From NCBI GenBank assembly GCA_945870575.1, contig CAMBSK010000007.1:40470-104469 (forward strand): DNA of 64,000 nucleotides, written 5' to 3'. The position numbers and the translations under genes are program-made. Positions 17,125 to 27,245 of this stretch are shown here, piece after piece. Source of the stretch: Bordetella parapertussis (lineage in GTDB: Bacteria; Pseudomonadota; Gammaproteobacteria; Burkholderiales; Burkholderiaceae_C). Within the stretch, counting starts at the first letter, position 1. Each line of letters starts with the position of its first letter. Under the pieces are notes generated by a model. It had not been told where the DNA came from. It made no database searches and worked only from the letters and a program-made list of their open reading frames with translations.

Positions 17125-18789
17125 TTACTTCAGCGCCTTGTAACGCATGCGCTTGGGCTTGGCGCCCTCCTCGCCCAAACGCTTTTTCTTGTCAGATTCA
17201 TATTCTTGGTAATTGCCGTCAAAGAAGGTCCATTGCGAATCGCCTTCGCAAGCCAAGATGTGGGTGGCGATACGGTCAAGGAACCAGCGGTCGTGGCTGA
17301 TCACCATGATGCTGCCGGCGAACTCGAGCAAAGCGTCTTCCAAGGCGCGCAAGGTTTCCACGTCCAAGTCGTTGGACGGCTCGTCCAGCATCAGCACGTT
17401 GCCGCCTGCGATCAAAGTTTTGGCCAGGTGCAAACGCCCGCGTTCACCGCCTGAGAGCGTGCCCACGCGTTTTTGCTGGTCGCCACCGTTGAAGTTGAAG
17501 CGGCCGCAGTAAGCGCGACTCGCCATCTCGAACTTGCCCACGGTCAGAATGTCCAGGCCGCCGGACACGTCTTCCCACACGGTTTTTTCATTCGCCAGGT
17601 CGTCGCGGTTTTGGTCGACAAACGCCATCTTCACGGTTTGGCCGAGTTTGATCTCACCGCTGTCAGGCTGCTCTTTGCCCGCAATCATGCGGAACAAAGT
17701 GGATTTACCGGCACCGTTAGGGCCGATGATGCCGACGATGGCACCCGCCGGTACTTTGAAGCTCAGGTTGTCGATCAACACACGGTCGCCGAAAGATTTG
17801 CTGACATTGGTGAATTCGATGACTTCATGGCCTAAACGCTCGGCCACGGGAATGAAAATTTCCTGCGTCTCGTTGCGCTTTTGGTATTCGAAATCTGACA
17901 ACTCTTCGAAACGGGCGATACGCGCCTTGCTCTTGGCTTGACGGCCTTTGGGGTTTTGGCGCACCCAATCGAGTTCTTTCTTCAAAGCTTTGGCGCGGGC
18001 GTCTTCGCCTTTTTGTTCTTTCTCTAAGCGGTCCTGCTTTTGCTCCAGCCAGGTCGTGTAGTTGCCCTTGTAAGGAATGCCGTGGCCGCGGTCTAGCTCC
18101 AAAATCCATTCGGCAGCGTTGTCCAGGAAATAACGGTCGTGGGTGATGGCCACCACGGTGCCGGAGAAACGCGACAAAAACTGTTCCAGCCAATCGACGG
18201 ACTCGGCGTCCAAGTGGTTGGTCGGCTCGTCGAGCAACAGCATGTCGGGTTTGGAGAGCAGCAACTGGCACAGCGCGACACGGCGTTTTTCACCGCCGGA
18301 CAAATGTTCGATCACTGCGTCCCAGGGTGGCAAACGCAGCGCATCGGCGGCGATTTCCAATTGGTGCTCGCTGTTGTCGCTGCCAGCGGCGGCGATGATG
18401 GCTTCCAACTGGCCTTGCTCGGCAGCGAGCGCGTCAAAGTCGGCGTCTTCCTCGGCATAGGCCGCGTACACCTCTTCCAAACGTTGCTTAGCGTGAATCA
18501 CTTCTTCCATGCCGCCTTCCACCGCTTCGCGCACGGTTTGCTCGGGGCGTAACTTCGGCTCTTGCGGCAGATAACCGATGCGCAAACCCGGCATAGGCTG
18601 GGCCTCGCCCTCGATCTCTGTATCGATACCGGCCATGATTTTGAGCAACGTGGATTTGCCCGAACCGTTCAAGCCGAGCACGCCGATCTTGGCGCCGGGA
18701 AAAAAGCTGAGCGATATGTCTTTCAGGATATGGCGCTTGGGCGGCACGATTTTGCCGACCCGGTTCATGGTGAAAACGTATTGGGACAT
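17125..18789 (-). CDS. ettA: Energy-dependent translational throttle protein EttA (ABC-F)
   Basis: EttA is an ABC-F ATPase that binds the ribosomal E site and gates entry into elongation according to the ATP/ADP ratio. The 554-residue product has two ABC domains. The first has the P-loop GLNGSGKST, signature LSGGEKRRVALCQLL and Walker B LLLDEPTNHLD. The second has GPNGAGKST, LSGGERGRLHLAKTL and VLMLDEPSNDLD. The arm and linker segments between them are present. Length and the N-terminus SQYVFTMNRVGKIVPPKRHI match EttA rather than other ABC-F groups. Confidence 0.95.
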   Translation of the reverse strand: MSQYVFTMNRVGKIVPPKRHILKDISLSFFPGAKIGVLGLNGSGKSTLLKIMAGIDTEIEGEAQPMPGLRIGYLPQEPKLRPEQTVREAVEGGMEEVIHAKQRLEEVYAAYAEEDADFDALAAEQGQLEAIIAAAGSDNSEHQLEIAADALRLPPWDAVIEHLSGGEKRRVALCQLLLSKPDMLLLDEPTNHLDAESVDWLEQFLSRFSGTVVAITHDRYFLDNAAEWILELDRGHGIPYKGNYTTWLEQKQDRLEKEQKGEDARAKALKKELDWVRQNPKGRQAKSKARIARFEELSDFEYQKRNETQEIFIPVAERLGHEVIEFTNVSKSFGDRVLIDNLSFKVPAGAIVGIIGPNGAGKSTLFRMIAGKEQPDSGEIKLGQTVKMAFVDQNRDDLANEKTVWEDVSGGLDILTVGKFEMASRAYCGRFNFNGGDQQKRVGTLSGGERGRLHLAKTLIAGGNVLMLDEPSNDLDVETLRALEDALLEFAGSIMVISHDRWFLDRIATHILACEGDSQWTFFDGNYQEYESDKKKRLGEEGAKPKRMRYKALK

Positions 18790-18841
18790 GGAATGACTCT
18801 CTGGACTTGCGCCACACAGCGTGGCGGCGGGTAACTGGGGA

Positions 18842-19312
18842 TTATCTCTGCTTCAAGTGACGGTTTTTTGTTTGGTCGGCACTGTAGTTTTGACTGAACA
18901 CATTCAAGGGGACGATGGAACAGGCACAAGCACGCTCAAACTCCGCGGCTACAGCCAGCAAATCGCCGTCGCCAGACACCAAGACCTGTGCTTTGCCCAC
19001 CACCGCCAAATGCATGAACGGCACGTCTTGCAGATCACGGCAGTCGGGCACGGTGGGTGGCGGTTGAGGGATACGCACGGTTTCTGCATAAGGCAAGTAA
19101 TCAGCCAGCAATTCGTCTTGTTCAGCTTGCGACAAACGGAACTTGGGGTAGGCCAATACGCGCAACAGTTCTTGGACAGTGACTGTGCTGACAAGTGGTA
19201 GCACCTGCCCTCGCTGCCAATCCAAACGCAGTTGTCCGGCAGCGCCACCGCGGAACACCAGAGCCGACAACACCACATTGGTGTCTAACACTGCACGAAC
19301 AGGGAGGTTCAT
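18842..19312 (-). CDS. PIN-domain toxin
   Basis: This is a 156-residue PIN-family ribonuclease of the COG1569 type. Acidic active-site residues are placed as expected: AVLDTNVVLSAL near the N-terminus, then VQELLRVL, and the closing DLQDVPFMHLAVVGKA and LVSGDGDLL. It is the second gene after an AbrB-type antitoxin, eight bases downstream, which is the usual order for this kind of pair. Predicted action is cleavage of tRNA, rRNA or mRNA; the target is unknown. Confidence 0.85.
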   Translation of the reverse strand: MNLPVRAVLDTNVVLSALVFRGGAAGQLRLDWQRGQVLPLVSTVTVQELLRVLAYPKFRLSQAEQDELLADYLPYAETVRIPQPPPTVPDCRDLQDVPFMHLAVVGKAQVLVSGDGDLLAVAAEFERACACSIVPLNVFSQNYSADQTKNRHLKQR

Positions 19313-19320
19313 GTTTTGGT

Positions 19321-19629
19321 TTACGCTTTTTTAGCTGTTGTTTTCTTGGGCTTTGCGGGGCTTGCTGAATAACTTGGTTCAAGTTCGTTGACCATGACAG
19401 GTGCAGTCGTAGCATTTCTGGCCCAAGCCACTGCTGCAAACATATCCTCTTCGCTCAGATCGAGTTCGTCGAGTTTGGCGCGCACCGCGTCCCCGCGCTG
19501 AATGCGCACCGGCGTGAGAATGAGCTGACCACCGCGCACCTCGACGTCAAAGTATTCGGTGGCACCCACAGCCTGCGTCAGGCTCTTGGGCAGCGTGAGC
19601 TGGTTTTTGGAAGTGATTTTGGCGAGCAT
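19321..19629 (-). CDS. AbrB/SpoVT-domain antitoxin
   Basis: This is a 102-residue antitoxin. Residues 1-50 are a swapped-hairpin AbrB domain (AKITSKNQLTLPKSLTQAVG, then FDVEVRGGQLILTPV). The rest forms the toxin-binding part and ends in a Lys/Ala/Pro-rich tail. It is immediately upstream of the PIN toxin. An inverted repeat AAAGTAA/TTACTTT upstream of the start is a likely operator. Confidence 0.85.
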   Translation of the reverse strand: MLAKITSKNQLTLPKSLTQAVGATEYFDVEVRGGQLILTPVRIQRGDAVRAKLDELDLSEEDMFAAVAWARNATTAPVMVNELEPSYSASPAKPKKTTAKKA

Positions 19630-19640
19630 GGCATTATCCG

Positions 19641-19661
19641 AAAGTAAGGATTCATTACTTT
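19641..19661. promoter_or_regulatory. Inverted repeat upstream of the AbrB/PIN pair
   Basis: AAAGTAA and TTACTTT are perfect 7-bp arms around a 7-bp centre, starting 11 bases upstream of the antitoxin ATG at 19629. The position fits autorepression by the AbrB-type antitoxin. Confidence 0.55.
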
Positions 19662-19902
19662 AACTTAAAACCAATTTTGTTTGCAAGCCCCCCCCTCAAA
19701 GTCACTTCCCCCTTTCATGCCACAATACACGTTAGTTGACGCCACCAGTTGCTTCAACATCAGCGCTTCTGCTGGGGCCGGATCAAACCAAGCGTTTGTT
19801 ACCTACCTGCCCAAATGTGTTTCCTCGGTCTTTAGCTGGCTGCCGCTTTTTTTGGCAGAACAGATCGAAACCCCAAAGCGTCGCCCAACCGCGCGCTCCT
19901 TT

Positions 19903-21681
<1,779 letters not shown>

Positions 21682-21714
21682 TTTACTTCAAGCGACTTGC
21701 CATAGACAGACAAC

Positions 21715-21735
21715 GAGGGCATACAAGCTGCCCTC
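21715..21735. terminator. Hairpin between convergent rhlE and the dehydrogenase gene
   Basis: GAGGGCA and TGCCCTC form a 7-bp stem around a 7-base loop between two convergent genes. There is no strong T-tract on either side, so a bidirectional terminator role is plausible but weakly supported. Confidence 0.5.
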
Positions 21736-21755
21736 ATTAACCCATATTTAAAAAA

Positions 21756-22685
21756 TCAGGCGAATTCCGGCACCAGCGCCGGAATCGGTTTGTCGTCGAA
21801 ATAAGCGGCCATATTGGCCATACACAAATCGGCCATGGCCTTGCGGGTTTGCTGGGTGGCGCTGCCTATGTGCGGCGTCAACACCGTGTTTTGCGCCAGG
21901 CGCAATTCGCCGGGCACACGCGGCTCATCTGCAAACACGTCCAGCGCCGCACCGGCAATGGTTTTCTTTTGAACAGCTTCAATCAATGCGGCCTGGTCCA
22001 CCACGGAACCGCGCGCCACGTTGATCAAATAACCTTTAGGGCCTAAAGCTGCCAAGACCTCGGCATTCACCAAGTGCTTGGTGGCCGCGCCGCCGGGGGT
22101 GATGACCACCAGGTAATCCACGTTCGCGGCCAGTTCTTTGGCTGAGGGGAAATAGTTGTACGACACACCGGGCGCTTTGTTGCGCGAGGTGTAGGCGATA
22201 GACATGTCAAATGCTGCGGCGCGTTTGGCAATAGCTTGACCGATGCGGCCCATGCCGATCAAACCCAAACGCGCGCCACTCATTTTGCTGCTGAGCGGAA
22301 ACGGGCCTTCAACCCAGTCGCTGTTGCGCACAAATTTGTCGGCTTGCGGCAGACGCCGCGCAATCGACAACATCAAACCCAAAGCCAGATCGGCCACATC
22401 GTCGTTCAACACGCCGGGTGTGTGCGCCACTTTGATGCCGCGCTCTTTGGCAGCCGCCACATCGACGCCGTCGTAGCCGACGCCGCAAATAGAAATGAAT
22501 TCCAGCGCGGGAAACAAAGCCATGAATTTTTTGTCAATCACCGCGTCGCCGCCACCCACCATGGCGCGTATGCGCTGCAATGCGCTGGGATCAGTGATGT
22601 GCTCCCGATCGTGCACCAGGTAATTGGCTTGTAAATCAGCCATCAGTGTGGCGGCCAGATTCGTGACCCGCAGTATTTCTATCAT
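21756..22685 (-). CDS. D-isomer-specific 2-hydroxyacid dehydrogenase
   Basis: This is a 309-residue NAD(P)-dependent 2-hydroxyacid dehydrogenase of the glyoxylate/hydroxypyruvate reductase group. It shows ISICGVGYDGVDV, the nucleotide-binding GLIGMGRIGQAIAKRA, INVARGSVVD (Arg), DVFADEP (Glu) and LTPHIGSATQQTR (His). I use the ATG at 22685 (MIEILRVTN), which has AAGGAG upstream; an ORF extension to 22790 adds unrelated residues. It is divergent from the IlvD/Edd dehydratase, with a 105-bp shared upstream region. The pair may act together in sugar-acid or hydroxyacid breakdown, which is inference. Confidence 0.88.
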   Translation of the reverse strand: MIEILRVTNLAATLMADLQANYLVHDREHITDPSALQRIRAMVGGGDAVIDKKFMALFPALEFISICGVGYDGVDVAAAKERGIKVAHTPGVLNDDVADLALGLMLSIARRLPQADKFVRNSDWVEGPFPLSSKMSGARLGLIGMGRIGQAIAKRAAAFDMSIAYTSRNKAPGVSYNYFPSAKELAANVDYLVVITPGGAATKHLVNAEVLAALGPKGYLINVARGSVVDQAALIEAVQKKTIAGAALDVFADEPRVPGELRLAQNTVLTPHIGSATQQTRKAMADLCMANMAAYFDDKPIPALVPEFA

Positions 22686-22790
22686 TTCTACTCCTTGTTG
22701 AGGCCAGTCCCCGTGGAAACACCACACAAACACTGAATGAAGCGAGGGTAGTATAGGCATACTTAACCCCACAACTTTCAGGCTTTTCAC

Positions 22791-24530
22791 ATGTCAACCT
22801 CACCCCCCCGCAAAAAACCCGAAGAACTCCGCAGCCAACAATGGTTCGGTCGCCAGGACCGCGATGGCTTTGCCTACCGCAGCTGGGTCAAGGGCAAGGG
22901 TGTGCCGCACGATCAGTTCGATGGCCGCCCGGTCATCGGCATTTGCAACACCTTCAGCGAATTGACACCTTGCAATTCCCATTTCCGCACGCTGGCCGAG
23001 CAGGTCAAGATCGGCGTGTACGAAGCCGGTGGTTTCCCGCTCGAGTTTCCGGTGATGTCATTGGGCGAAACCTTGTTGCGCCCCACCGCCATGCTCTACC
23101 GCAACTTGGCCAGCATGGATGTTGAAGAAAGCATTCGCGGCAACCCCTTAGACGGCGTGGTGCTGCTCATGGGCTGCGACAAAACCACCCCGTCACTCAT
23201 CATGGGTGCAGCCAGCGTGGATTTGCCCACCATCGGTGTCAGCGGCGGCCCCATGCTCAATGGCAAGTGGCGCGGCCAAGAGCTGGGCTCAGGCACCGGC
23301 ATGTGGAGCATGAGCGAGCAAGTACGCGCAGGCACCTTAAAGCTGGCCGATTTCTTTGAAGCCGAAAGCTGCATGCACCGCAGCCACGGCCACTGCATGA
23401 CCATGGGCACGGCCTCCACCATGGCTTGCATGGTTGAAGCGTTGGGCGTGGGCCTGCCCGGTAACGCCGCTTACCCCGCTGTGGACGGCCGCCGCAATGT
23501 ACTGGCTCGCAACGCCGGTAGACGCATTGTGGAGATGGTGCACACCGACCAGAAGCTGTCCAGCGTGTTGACGCGCGAAGCCTTCGAGAACGCCATCAAA
23601 ACACTGGCTGCCATCGGCGGCTCTACCAACGCTGTGGTGCACTTGATCGCCATCGCTGGACGACTGGGCGTGCCATTGAGCGTTGATGACTTCGATCGCT
23701 TAGCCTCCGAGTTGCCTTGCCTGCTGAATCTGCAACCCTCTGGCGACCATTTGATGGAAGACTTTTGCTATGCAGGCGGCTTGCAAGTGGTGATGAAAGA
23801 AATTGCGCATTTGCTGCACACCAGTATCGTGACCACCAGCGGCCACAGCGTGGCAGACAACATGGCAGATGCGGTGAACTACGACGAACGCGTCATCAAG
23901 CCATTCGACAAACCTTTCAAAGACAAAGCCGGTATTGCCATACTGCGCGGCAATCTGGCCGAGCGCGGTGCGGTCATCAAACCGAGCGCGGCGTCGCCCC
24001 ATTTGATGGTGCACACCGGACGCGCTGTGGTGTTTGAAAACATCGACGATTTCCACGCCCGCATCGATGACGAAAACCTGGACGTGGATGAAAACTGCGT
24101 GTTGGTTTTGAAAAACTGCGGCCCCAAAGGCTACCCCGGCATGGCAGAGGTGGGCAATATGCCGTTGCCACCCAAGGTGTTGCGCAAAGGCATTACCGAC
24201 ATGGTGCGTATCAGTGACGCGCGCATGAGCGGCACGGCTTACGGCACTGTGGTTTTGCATGCTGTGCCGGAGGCTGCGGCTGGCGGCACGTTGGCGTTGG
24301 TGCATAACGGCGACATGATCGAGTTGAATGTGCCTGAACGCAGAATCCAATTGCTGGTCAGCGACGAAGAACTGGCCAAGCGACGTGCGGCGTGGACGGC
24401 GCCGGCACCGGCGCTGGACTCTGGTTATTGGAAGCTGTACATAGACCACGTGACGCAGGCTGACGAAGGCGCAGATTTGGACTTTTTGCGCGGTAAGCGT
24501 GGGTCGTTTGTGCCGAAGGACAACCATTAA
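22791..24530 (+). CDS. IlvD/Edd-family dehydratase (sugar-acid dehydratase type)
   Basis: This is a 579-residue [Fe-S] dehydratase. Cluster cysteines are in [24 protein letters not shown] and SHGHCMTMG, and the active-site serine region is in [18 protein letters not shown]. The N-terminal [19 protein letters not shown] and the HFR motif match the L-arabonate/D-xylonate dehydratase branch rather than dihydroxy-acid dehydratase IlvD itself. It would convert an aldonic acid to its 2-keto-3-deoxy form. Sugar-acid metabolism is also suggested by the DenD-like gene and ABC transporter beyond the cassette array. Confidence 0.85.
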   Translation: MSTSPPRKKPEELRSQQWFGRQDRDGFAYRSWVKGKGVPHDQFDGRPVIGICNTFSELTPCNSHFRTLAEQVKIGVYEAGGFPLEFPVMSLGETLLRPTAMLYRNLASMDVEESIRGNPLDGVVLLMGCDKTTPSLIMGAASVDLPTIGVSGGPMLNGKWRGQELGSGTGMWSMSEQVRAGTLKLADFFEAESCMHRSHGHCMTMGTASTMACMVEALGVGLPGNAAYPAVDGRRNVLARNAGRRIVEMVHTDQKLSSVLTREAFENAIKTLAAIGGSTNAVVHLIAIAGRLGVPLSVDDFDRLASELPCLLNLQPSGDHLMEDFCYAGGLQVVMKEIAHLLHTSIVTTSGHSVADNMADAVNYDERVIKPFDKPFKDKAGIAILRGNLAERGAVIKPSAASPHLMVHTGRAVVFENIDDFHARIDDENLDVDENCVLVLKNCGPKGYPGMAEVGNMPLPPKVLRKGITDMVRISDARMSGTAYGTVVLHAVPEAAAGGTLALVHNGDMIELNVPERRIQLLVSDEELAKRRAAWTAPAPALDSGYWKLYIDHVTQADEGADLDFLRGKRGSFVPKDNH

Positions 24531-24674
24531 AAAGCGAAGCTTTTGAATGGTTGGGGGACTGCTTATATTGCATAGCAATGTAAGCGGTCACCACAATCAC
24601 TTAAAGCTCACGTCACACCCCGGCGTTGCCTCTAAGCAGTCGAATCGTCCCATCAATCATTTTGCACGGCGAAC

Positions 24675-24732
24675 GTCACACCCCGGCCTCGCCTCCATGC
24701 TTGCACAACGTCGGCTACGGCCGGGCTGTGAC
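24675..24732. repeat. REP-like hairpin
   Basis: GTCACA-CCCCGGCC pairs with GGCCGGGC-TGTGAC (13 of 14 positions). The loop contains the same words, in reverse orientation, as the 72-bp tandem repeats at 28.9-29.1 kb. The unit looks like a small dispersed palindromic repeat family of this genome. Confidence 0.65.
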
Positions 24733-24790
24733 ATTCGCCTAAAGTGGAATTGACTATCTCCGGCAATGACATTCACGCCATCGCAATGTC
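24719..24790 (+). repeat. Direct repeat flanking the cassette array, left copy
   Basis: This 72-bp sequence starts GGCCGGGCTGTGACATTCGC and ends CCATCGCAATGTC. It recurs at 28804-28874 in the same orientation with a few mismatches and a one-base length difference. The two copies lie just outside the cassette array on each side. Confidence 0.75.
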
Positions 24791-24817
24791 GGCTACGGAC
24801 GGGCTGTGCCGCTCGGG

Positions 24818-25333
24818 TTAGGCTTCACTTGGGTGACGGTAGACATGCCAAGGTGAACCTCGAAACTCCATGGTCTTCTCATGGTTTGCGCCCACTGCAA
24901 CGGCTAAGCGGATGGAGGGCTCGTTCTCGGCATTGATAAAGCTGATAGGCGCTTTGTTACCAAGGTGTCTATAAGCGGGCGACTGAATGGCTCGCACCGC
25001 TTCAGATGCGTACCCTTTGCCCCAAAACTGCCGAGACAGGGCCCATTTGATTTCCGGTTCAGGCCAGTCGTTTGGATACCAGAGACCAACCGCGCCAATG
25101 ACTTTGCCGGTGTTTGCTTCAACGGCAGCGAACGGCCCATACCCTCGGATTGTCCAGTGGCCCACCATGCTGCACATGGCTCTCCAGCTCTCACCTTCAG
25201 TCAGCGCACGTCGGAAGGTGAACTTGGTGCATTCGGGATCGCTGTAGTGCTCGTGCAGAGACACCCAATCGTCGTGCTTGAACTGTCGAAGGTGTAGTCT
25301 TGCCGTTTGGAGATTGGTCGGGAAGAGGGCCAT
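24818..25333 (-). CDS. GNAT N-acetyltransferase (RimJ/RimL type), cassette-borne
   Basis: This 171-residue protein is of the Acetyltransf_3 (RimJ/RimL) group. It starts LQTARLHLRQFKHDDWVSL, contains VIGAVGLWYPNDWPEPEIKW and has the acetyl-CoA loop FWGKGYASEAVRAI. The substrate is unknown. The ATG at 25333 is chosen because homology begins there; the longer ORF to 25492 overlaps higA. Its TAA stop lies within the GCCTAAC core at 24817-24823, as expected for an integron cassette gene. It follows higA by 20 bp, so higB-higA-GNAT may be one transcript. Confidence 0.82.
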   Translation of the reverse strand: MALFPTNLQTARLHLRQFKHDDWVSLHEHYSDPECTKFTFRRALTEGESWRAMCSMVGHWTIRGYGPFAAVEANTGKVIGAVGLWYPNDWPEPEIKWALSRQFWGKGYASEAVRAIQSPAYRHLGNKAPISFINAENEPSIRLAVAVGANHEKTMEFRGSPWHVYRHPSEA

Positions 25334-25353
25334 CAGTATGGACTTAGCAAGCC

Positions 25354-25662
25354 CTAAGGCATTGACGCCGCAAGCAAGGAACAGCGAGGAATAAGCGCCA
25401 GTTCCTCTTGCATGGATTCCCTTGCCAGGGCCGTGTCGTAGCTGGCTTGGCCGCGAAGCCACCAACCATCGCTGAGGCCAAAGTAACGGCACAAGCGAAG
25501 GTCGGTATCCGCCGTGACAGACCTTTTGCCAGCCACGATGTCGCCGATGCGTTGTGGCGGAACGCCAATGTCTTTTGCCAGCCGGTATTTGGTCAGGCCC
25601 AAGGGCTTCAAAAACTCTTCTTCGAGCATCTCACCTGGCGAGACGGGGAGGACGGTACGCAT
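25354..25662 (-). CDS. higA: HigA-family antitoxin, cassette-borne
   Basis: This is a 102-residue XRE-type antitoxin. It has the HigA start PVSPGEMLEEEFLKPLGLTK and the HTH with RLAKDIGVPPQRIGDIV. It continues with ADTDLRLCRYFGLSDGWWL, a segment typical of the family. It lies 12 bp downstream of higB, the usual toxin-first order. The last residues (CSLLAASMP) differ from the common ending, which may reflect cassette-specific drift. It should neutralise HigB and repress the shared promoter. Confidence 0.88.
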   Translation of the reverse strand: MRTVLPVSPGEMLEEEFLKPLGLTKYRLAKDIGVPPQRIGDIVAGKRSVTADTDLRLCRYFGLSDGWWLRGQASYDTALARESMQEELALIPRCSLLAASMP

Positions 25663-25674
25663 TTCAATATTCCT

Positions 25675-25956
25675 TTAGTGATAGTCCACGATTTCAACGT
25701 CAGCAGCGCCGTCCTGGGTCCAGACAAAGCACAAGCGCCACTGGCTATTGATTCGAATGCTGTGCTGGCCTTTGCGATAATCTTTAAGTGCCTCCAGCCC
25801 ATTTCCTGGCGGCACCTTGAGGTCATCCAGAACTATGGACCACTCCAACTGGGCAAGCTTGCGAAGTGCCGGGCGCTCGATATTGACCCAGCGCTTGACA
25901 CGACGGCCTTCAAAAAGTGCCTTGGTATCCTTGCATTTGAAGCTCTTGATCGCCAT
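25675..25956 (-). CDS. higB: HigB-family toxin, cassette-borne
   Basis: This is a 93-residue RelE-like ribosome-dependent mRNA interferase. HigB features are IKSFKCKDTKALFEG at the start, RKLAQLE, LKVPPGNGLEALKDYRKGQH and the closing SIRINSQWRLCFVW. A consensus promoter ends so close to the ATG that the transcript may start at or next to the start codon. The gene heads the higB-higA-GNAT group in the leftmost cassette. Confidence 0.9.
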   Translation of the reverse strand: MAIKSFKCKDTKALFEGRRVKRWVNIERPALRKLAQLEWSIVLDDLKVPPGNGLEALKDYRKGQHSIRINSQWRLCFVWTQDGAADVEIVDYH

Positions 25957-25962
25957 TGCCGA

Positions 25963-25991
25963 ATATTAACGAGGCGCGTTCATAGTGTCAA
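25963..25991 (-). promoter_or_regulatory. Consensus sigma70 promoter for higBA inside the cassette
   Basis: On the minus strand TTGACA (25991-25986), a 17-bp spacer and TAATAT (25968-25963) form a near-perfect promoter. The predicted start point is about 25956, the A of the higB ATG, so a leaderless or nearly leaderless mRNA is predicted. Confidence 0.75.
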
Positions 25992-26012
25992 GTAAGGTTC
26001 GCCTAAAAGTTC

Positions 26013-26069
26013 GCCTAACGTTTGACTTAAGCAGGGCCGTCAGGCGTCCCCTTGAACAACCTGTTAGGC
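26013..26069 (-). other. attC site (57 bp)
   Basis: The site is bounded by GCCTAAC and GTTAGGC with imperfectly complementary inner boxes (TTGACTTAAGC against CCCCTTGAAC). It separates the hypothetical-protein cassette from the higBA-GNAT cassette. Confidence 0.8.
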
Positions 26070-26135
26070 CATGCATTTTTAGCTTTTGCGCTGTATTCCA
26101 ATGTTGAAAGCCTGCGGGGATGCTTGAACGCAGAT

Positions 26136-26846
26136 CTAGTTTGCAAGGAGTGCGATCGTTTGGCTAAGTTGAGGAACGCCAACTGCGACAGTAACAACGT
26201 TAGCCATTGAAGCCAACGTGTCAAGCAAACGCTTCCCTAGCGCTGTATCTTTGAGAAAGCTCTTGTACTCGGCGTGTAGATGTGCGTGACCGATAGTGGT
26301 TTCTATTGTTTCGAGCAGAGGCAATGCGCCTGTTAGTCTGTATTCATCGATCGCAACGATGATTTTTCTGAGATAACGGGATAGGTATTTTTTGACGTTG
26401 TCGTCTAGTGACCCAATAAGGATTTCGTCATGAATCTTTGATAGCAGCTCTCGCGTTGCATCAATTTCTGCATCAGCCAACATCTTCGTGTTTGATTTGG
26501 CTTCCAGTAAGTCGGCGGCAAGCCGTAGGTATGTGATGCTGTGTTCATCGATGTTTCCGATGAATGATTGCCAGGCTGCATTCAGATTTTGCGTCATGAA
26601 TGCGCTATTGACTTGGGCTTCCCAGTGGGTCCAGGTGTTTCCTTGTTGAGGAAACATTTCCTGTAGGGCGCTAATGGTTAACTTTGGCAGTTCCATTGCC
26701 TTGCCTAGGCGCGACATCAACAAAGGATTGTTGTTGTCGACAGAGAGCAGTTGTTGCCATGCATTACGACAGTTGAAATTTATGTCAATCTGTTTGCCTC
26801 GTTCGATGATTGAGAGGAGGCGTGCGGCAGGATTGTCGTATTTCAT
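26136..26846 (-). CDS. Hypothetical protein, cassette-borne
   Basis: I do not recognise this 236-residue protein. It looks largely alpha-helical, has no signal peptide, and has no clear membrane segment except a hydrophobic C-terminal stretch (MANVVTVAVGVPQLSQTIALL). The middle is charged, with Lys/Asp/Glu-rich helices (SLDDNVKKYLSRYLRKIIVA). It is flanked by two attC sites, so it forms a single-gene cassette. The hydrophobic tail and defence-rich surroundings would be compatible with an effector-like role, but nothing in the sequence proves it. Confidence 0.7.
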   Translation of the reverse strand: MKYDNPAARLLSIIERGKQIDINFNCRNAWQQLLSVDNNNPLLMSRLGKAMELPKLTISALQEMFPQQGNTWTHWEAQVNSAFMTQNLNAAWQSFIGNIDEHSITYLRLAADLLEAKSNTKMLADAEIDATRELLSKIHDEILIGSLDDNVKKYLSRYLRKIIVAIDEYRLTGALPLLETIETTIGHAHLHAEYKSFLKDTALGKRLLDTLASMANVVTVAVGVPQLSQTIALLAN

Positions 26847-26901
26847 ATTTTAAAGATTTGAAGGAATTTCAGAGGTTAGCTACCTCAGCTTCTGCTGTGA
26901 G

Positions 26902-26968
26902 GCCTAACGTAAAAGTGAGCGGACCTGCGCGGCATTTCGCGCAGGTCCGCTCGACTGCCGGGTTAGAA
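26902..26968 (-). other. attC site (67 bp) with long stem
   Basis: GCCTAAC and GTTAGAA ends enclose a perfect 15-bp stem (26917-26931 with 26938-26952, core GCGGACCTGCGC) and a six-base loop. This is the best-formed attC in the array. Confidence 0.88.
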
Positions 26969-26992
26969 GGGCAAATTAACGAGAGTTGCTTG

Positions 26993-27133
26993 TCATTTAT
27001 TTTTTTTCGGATCGCTAGATTTGCTAGGTTTGAGGGACGGCGTATTTTCTGGTGTTGTTTTGTTATCACGACGGCGCTTATCAGGTTTCTCTGTTGATTT
27101 TGCTATCGGCTTTGGTCCTGGCTTAAGTGTCAT
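26993..27133 (-). CDS. 46-residue basic proline-rich protein, cassette-borne
   Basis: A 46-codon ORF starts with ATG at 27133, preceded by a strong AAGGAGG at suitable spacing, and ends with TGA at 26993. The product begins MTLKPGPKPIAKSTEKP and is rich in Lys, Pro, Arg, Ser and Asn, with no hydrophobic segment, so it is probably disordered. It occupies a cassette of about 210 bp between two good attC sites. I know no family for it. Confidence 0.6.
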   Translation of the reverse strand: MTLKPGPKPIAKSTEKPDKRRRDNKTTPENTPSLKPSKSSDPKKNK

Positions 27134-27176
27134 GAATGCCCTCCTTTGTGGTTAAAAAAACTACAGTGTGCGTACC

Positions 27177-27245
27177 TTCTAACGTGAAGGTCACCGGCGC
27201 TGCGCAGCTTTATTGCGCAGCGTCCGGTGGACCGCAGGGTTATGC
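27177..27245 (-). other. attC site (69 bp) overlapping the reverse-transcriptase stop
   Basis: The ends read TTCTAAC and GTTATGC on the plus strand. Inner arms CACCGG-CGCTGCGCA and TGCGCAGCG-T-CCGGTG pair with one bulged T, the kind of extrahelical base that guides integrase strand choice. The stop codon of the reverse-transcriptase gene lies inside the site. Confidence 0.85.

Noticed and set aside
19681..19902. N-terminal extension of the RNA helicase
   Set aside because: The 74 extra residues do not resemble DEAD-box sequence, and the family start MNFDELNL lies at 19903.
25408..25995. Plus-strand 195-residue frame over higBA
   Set aside because: It is the antisense shadow of higA and higB, both of which match their families.
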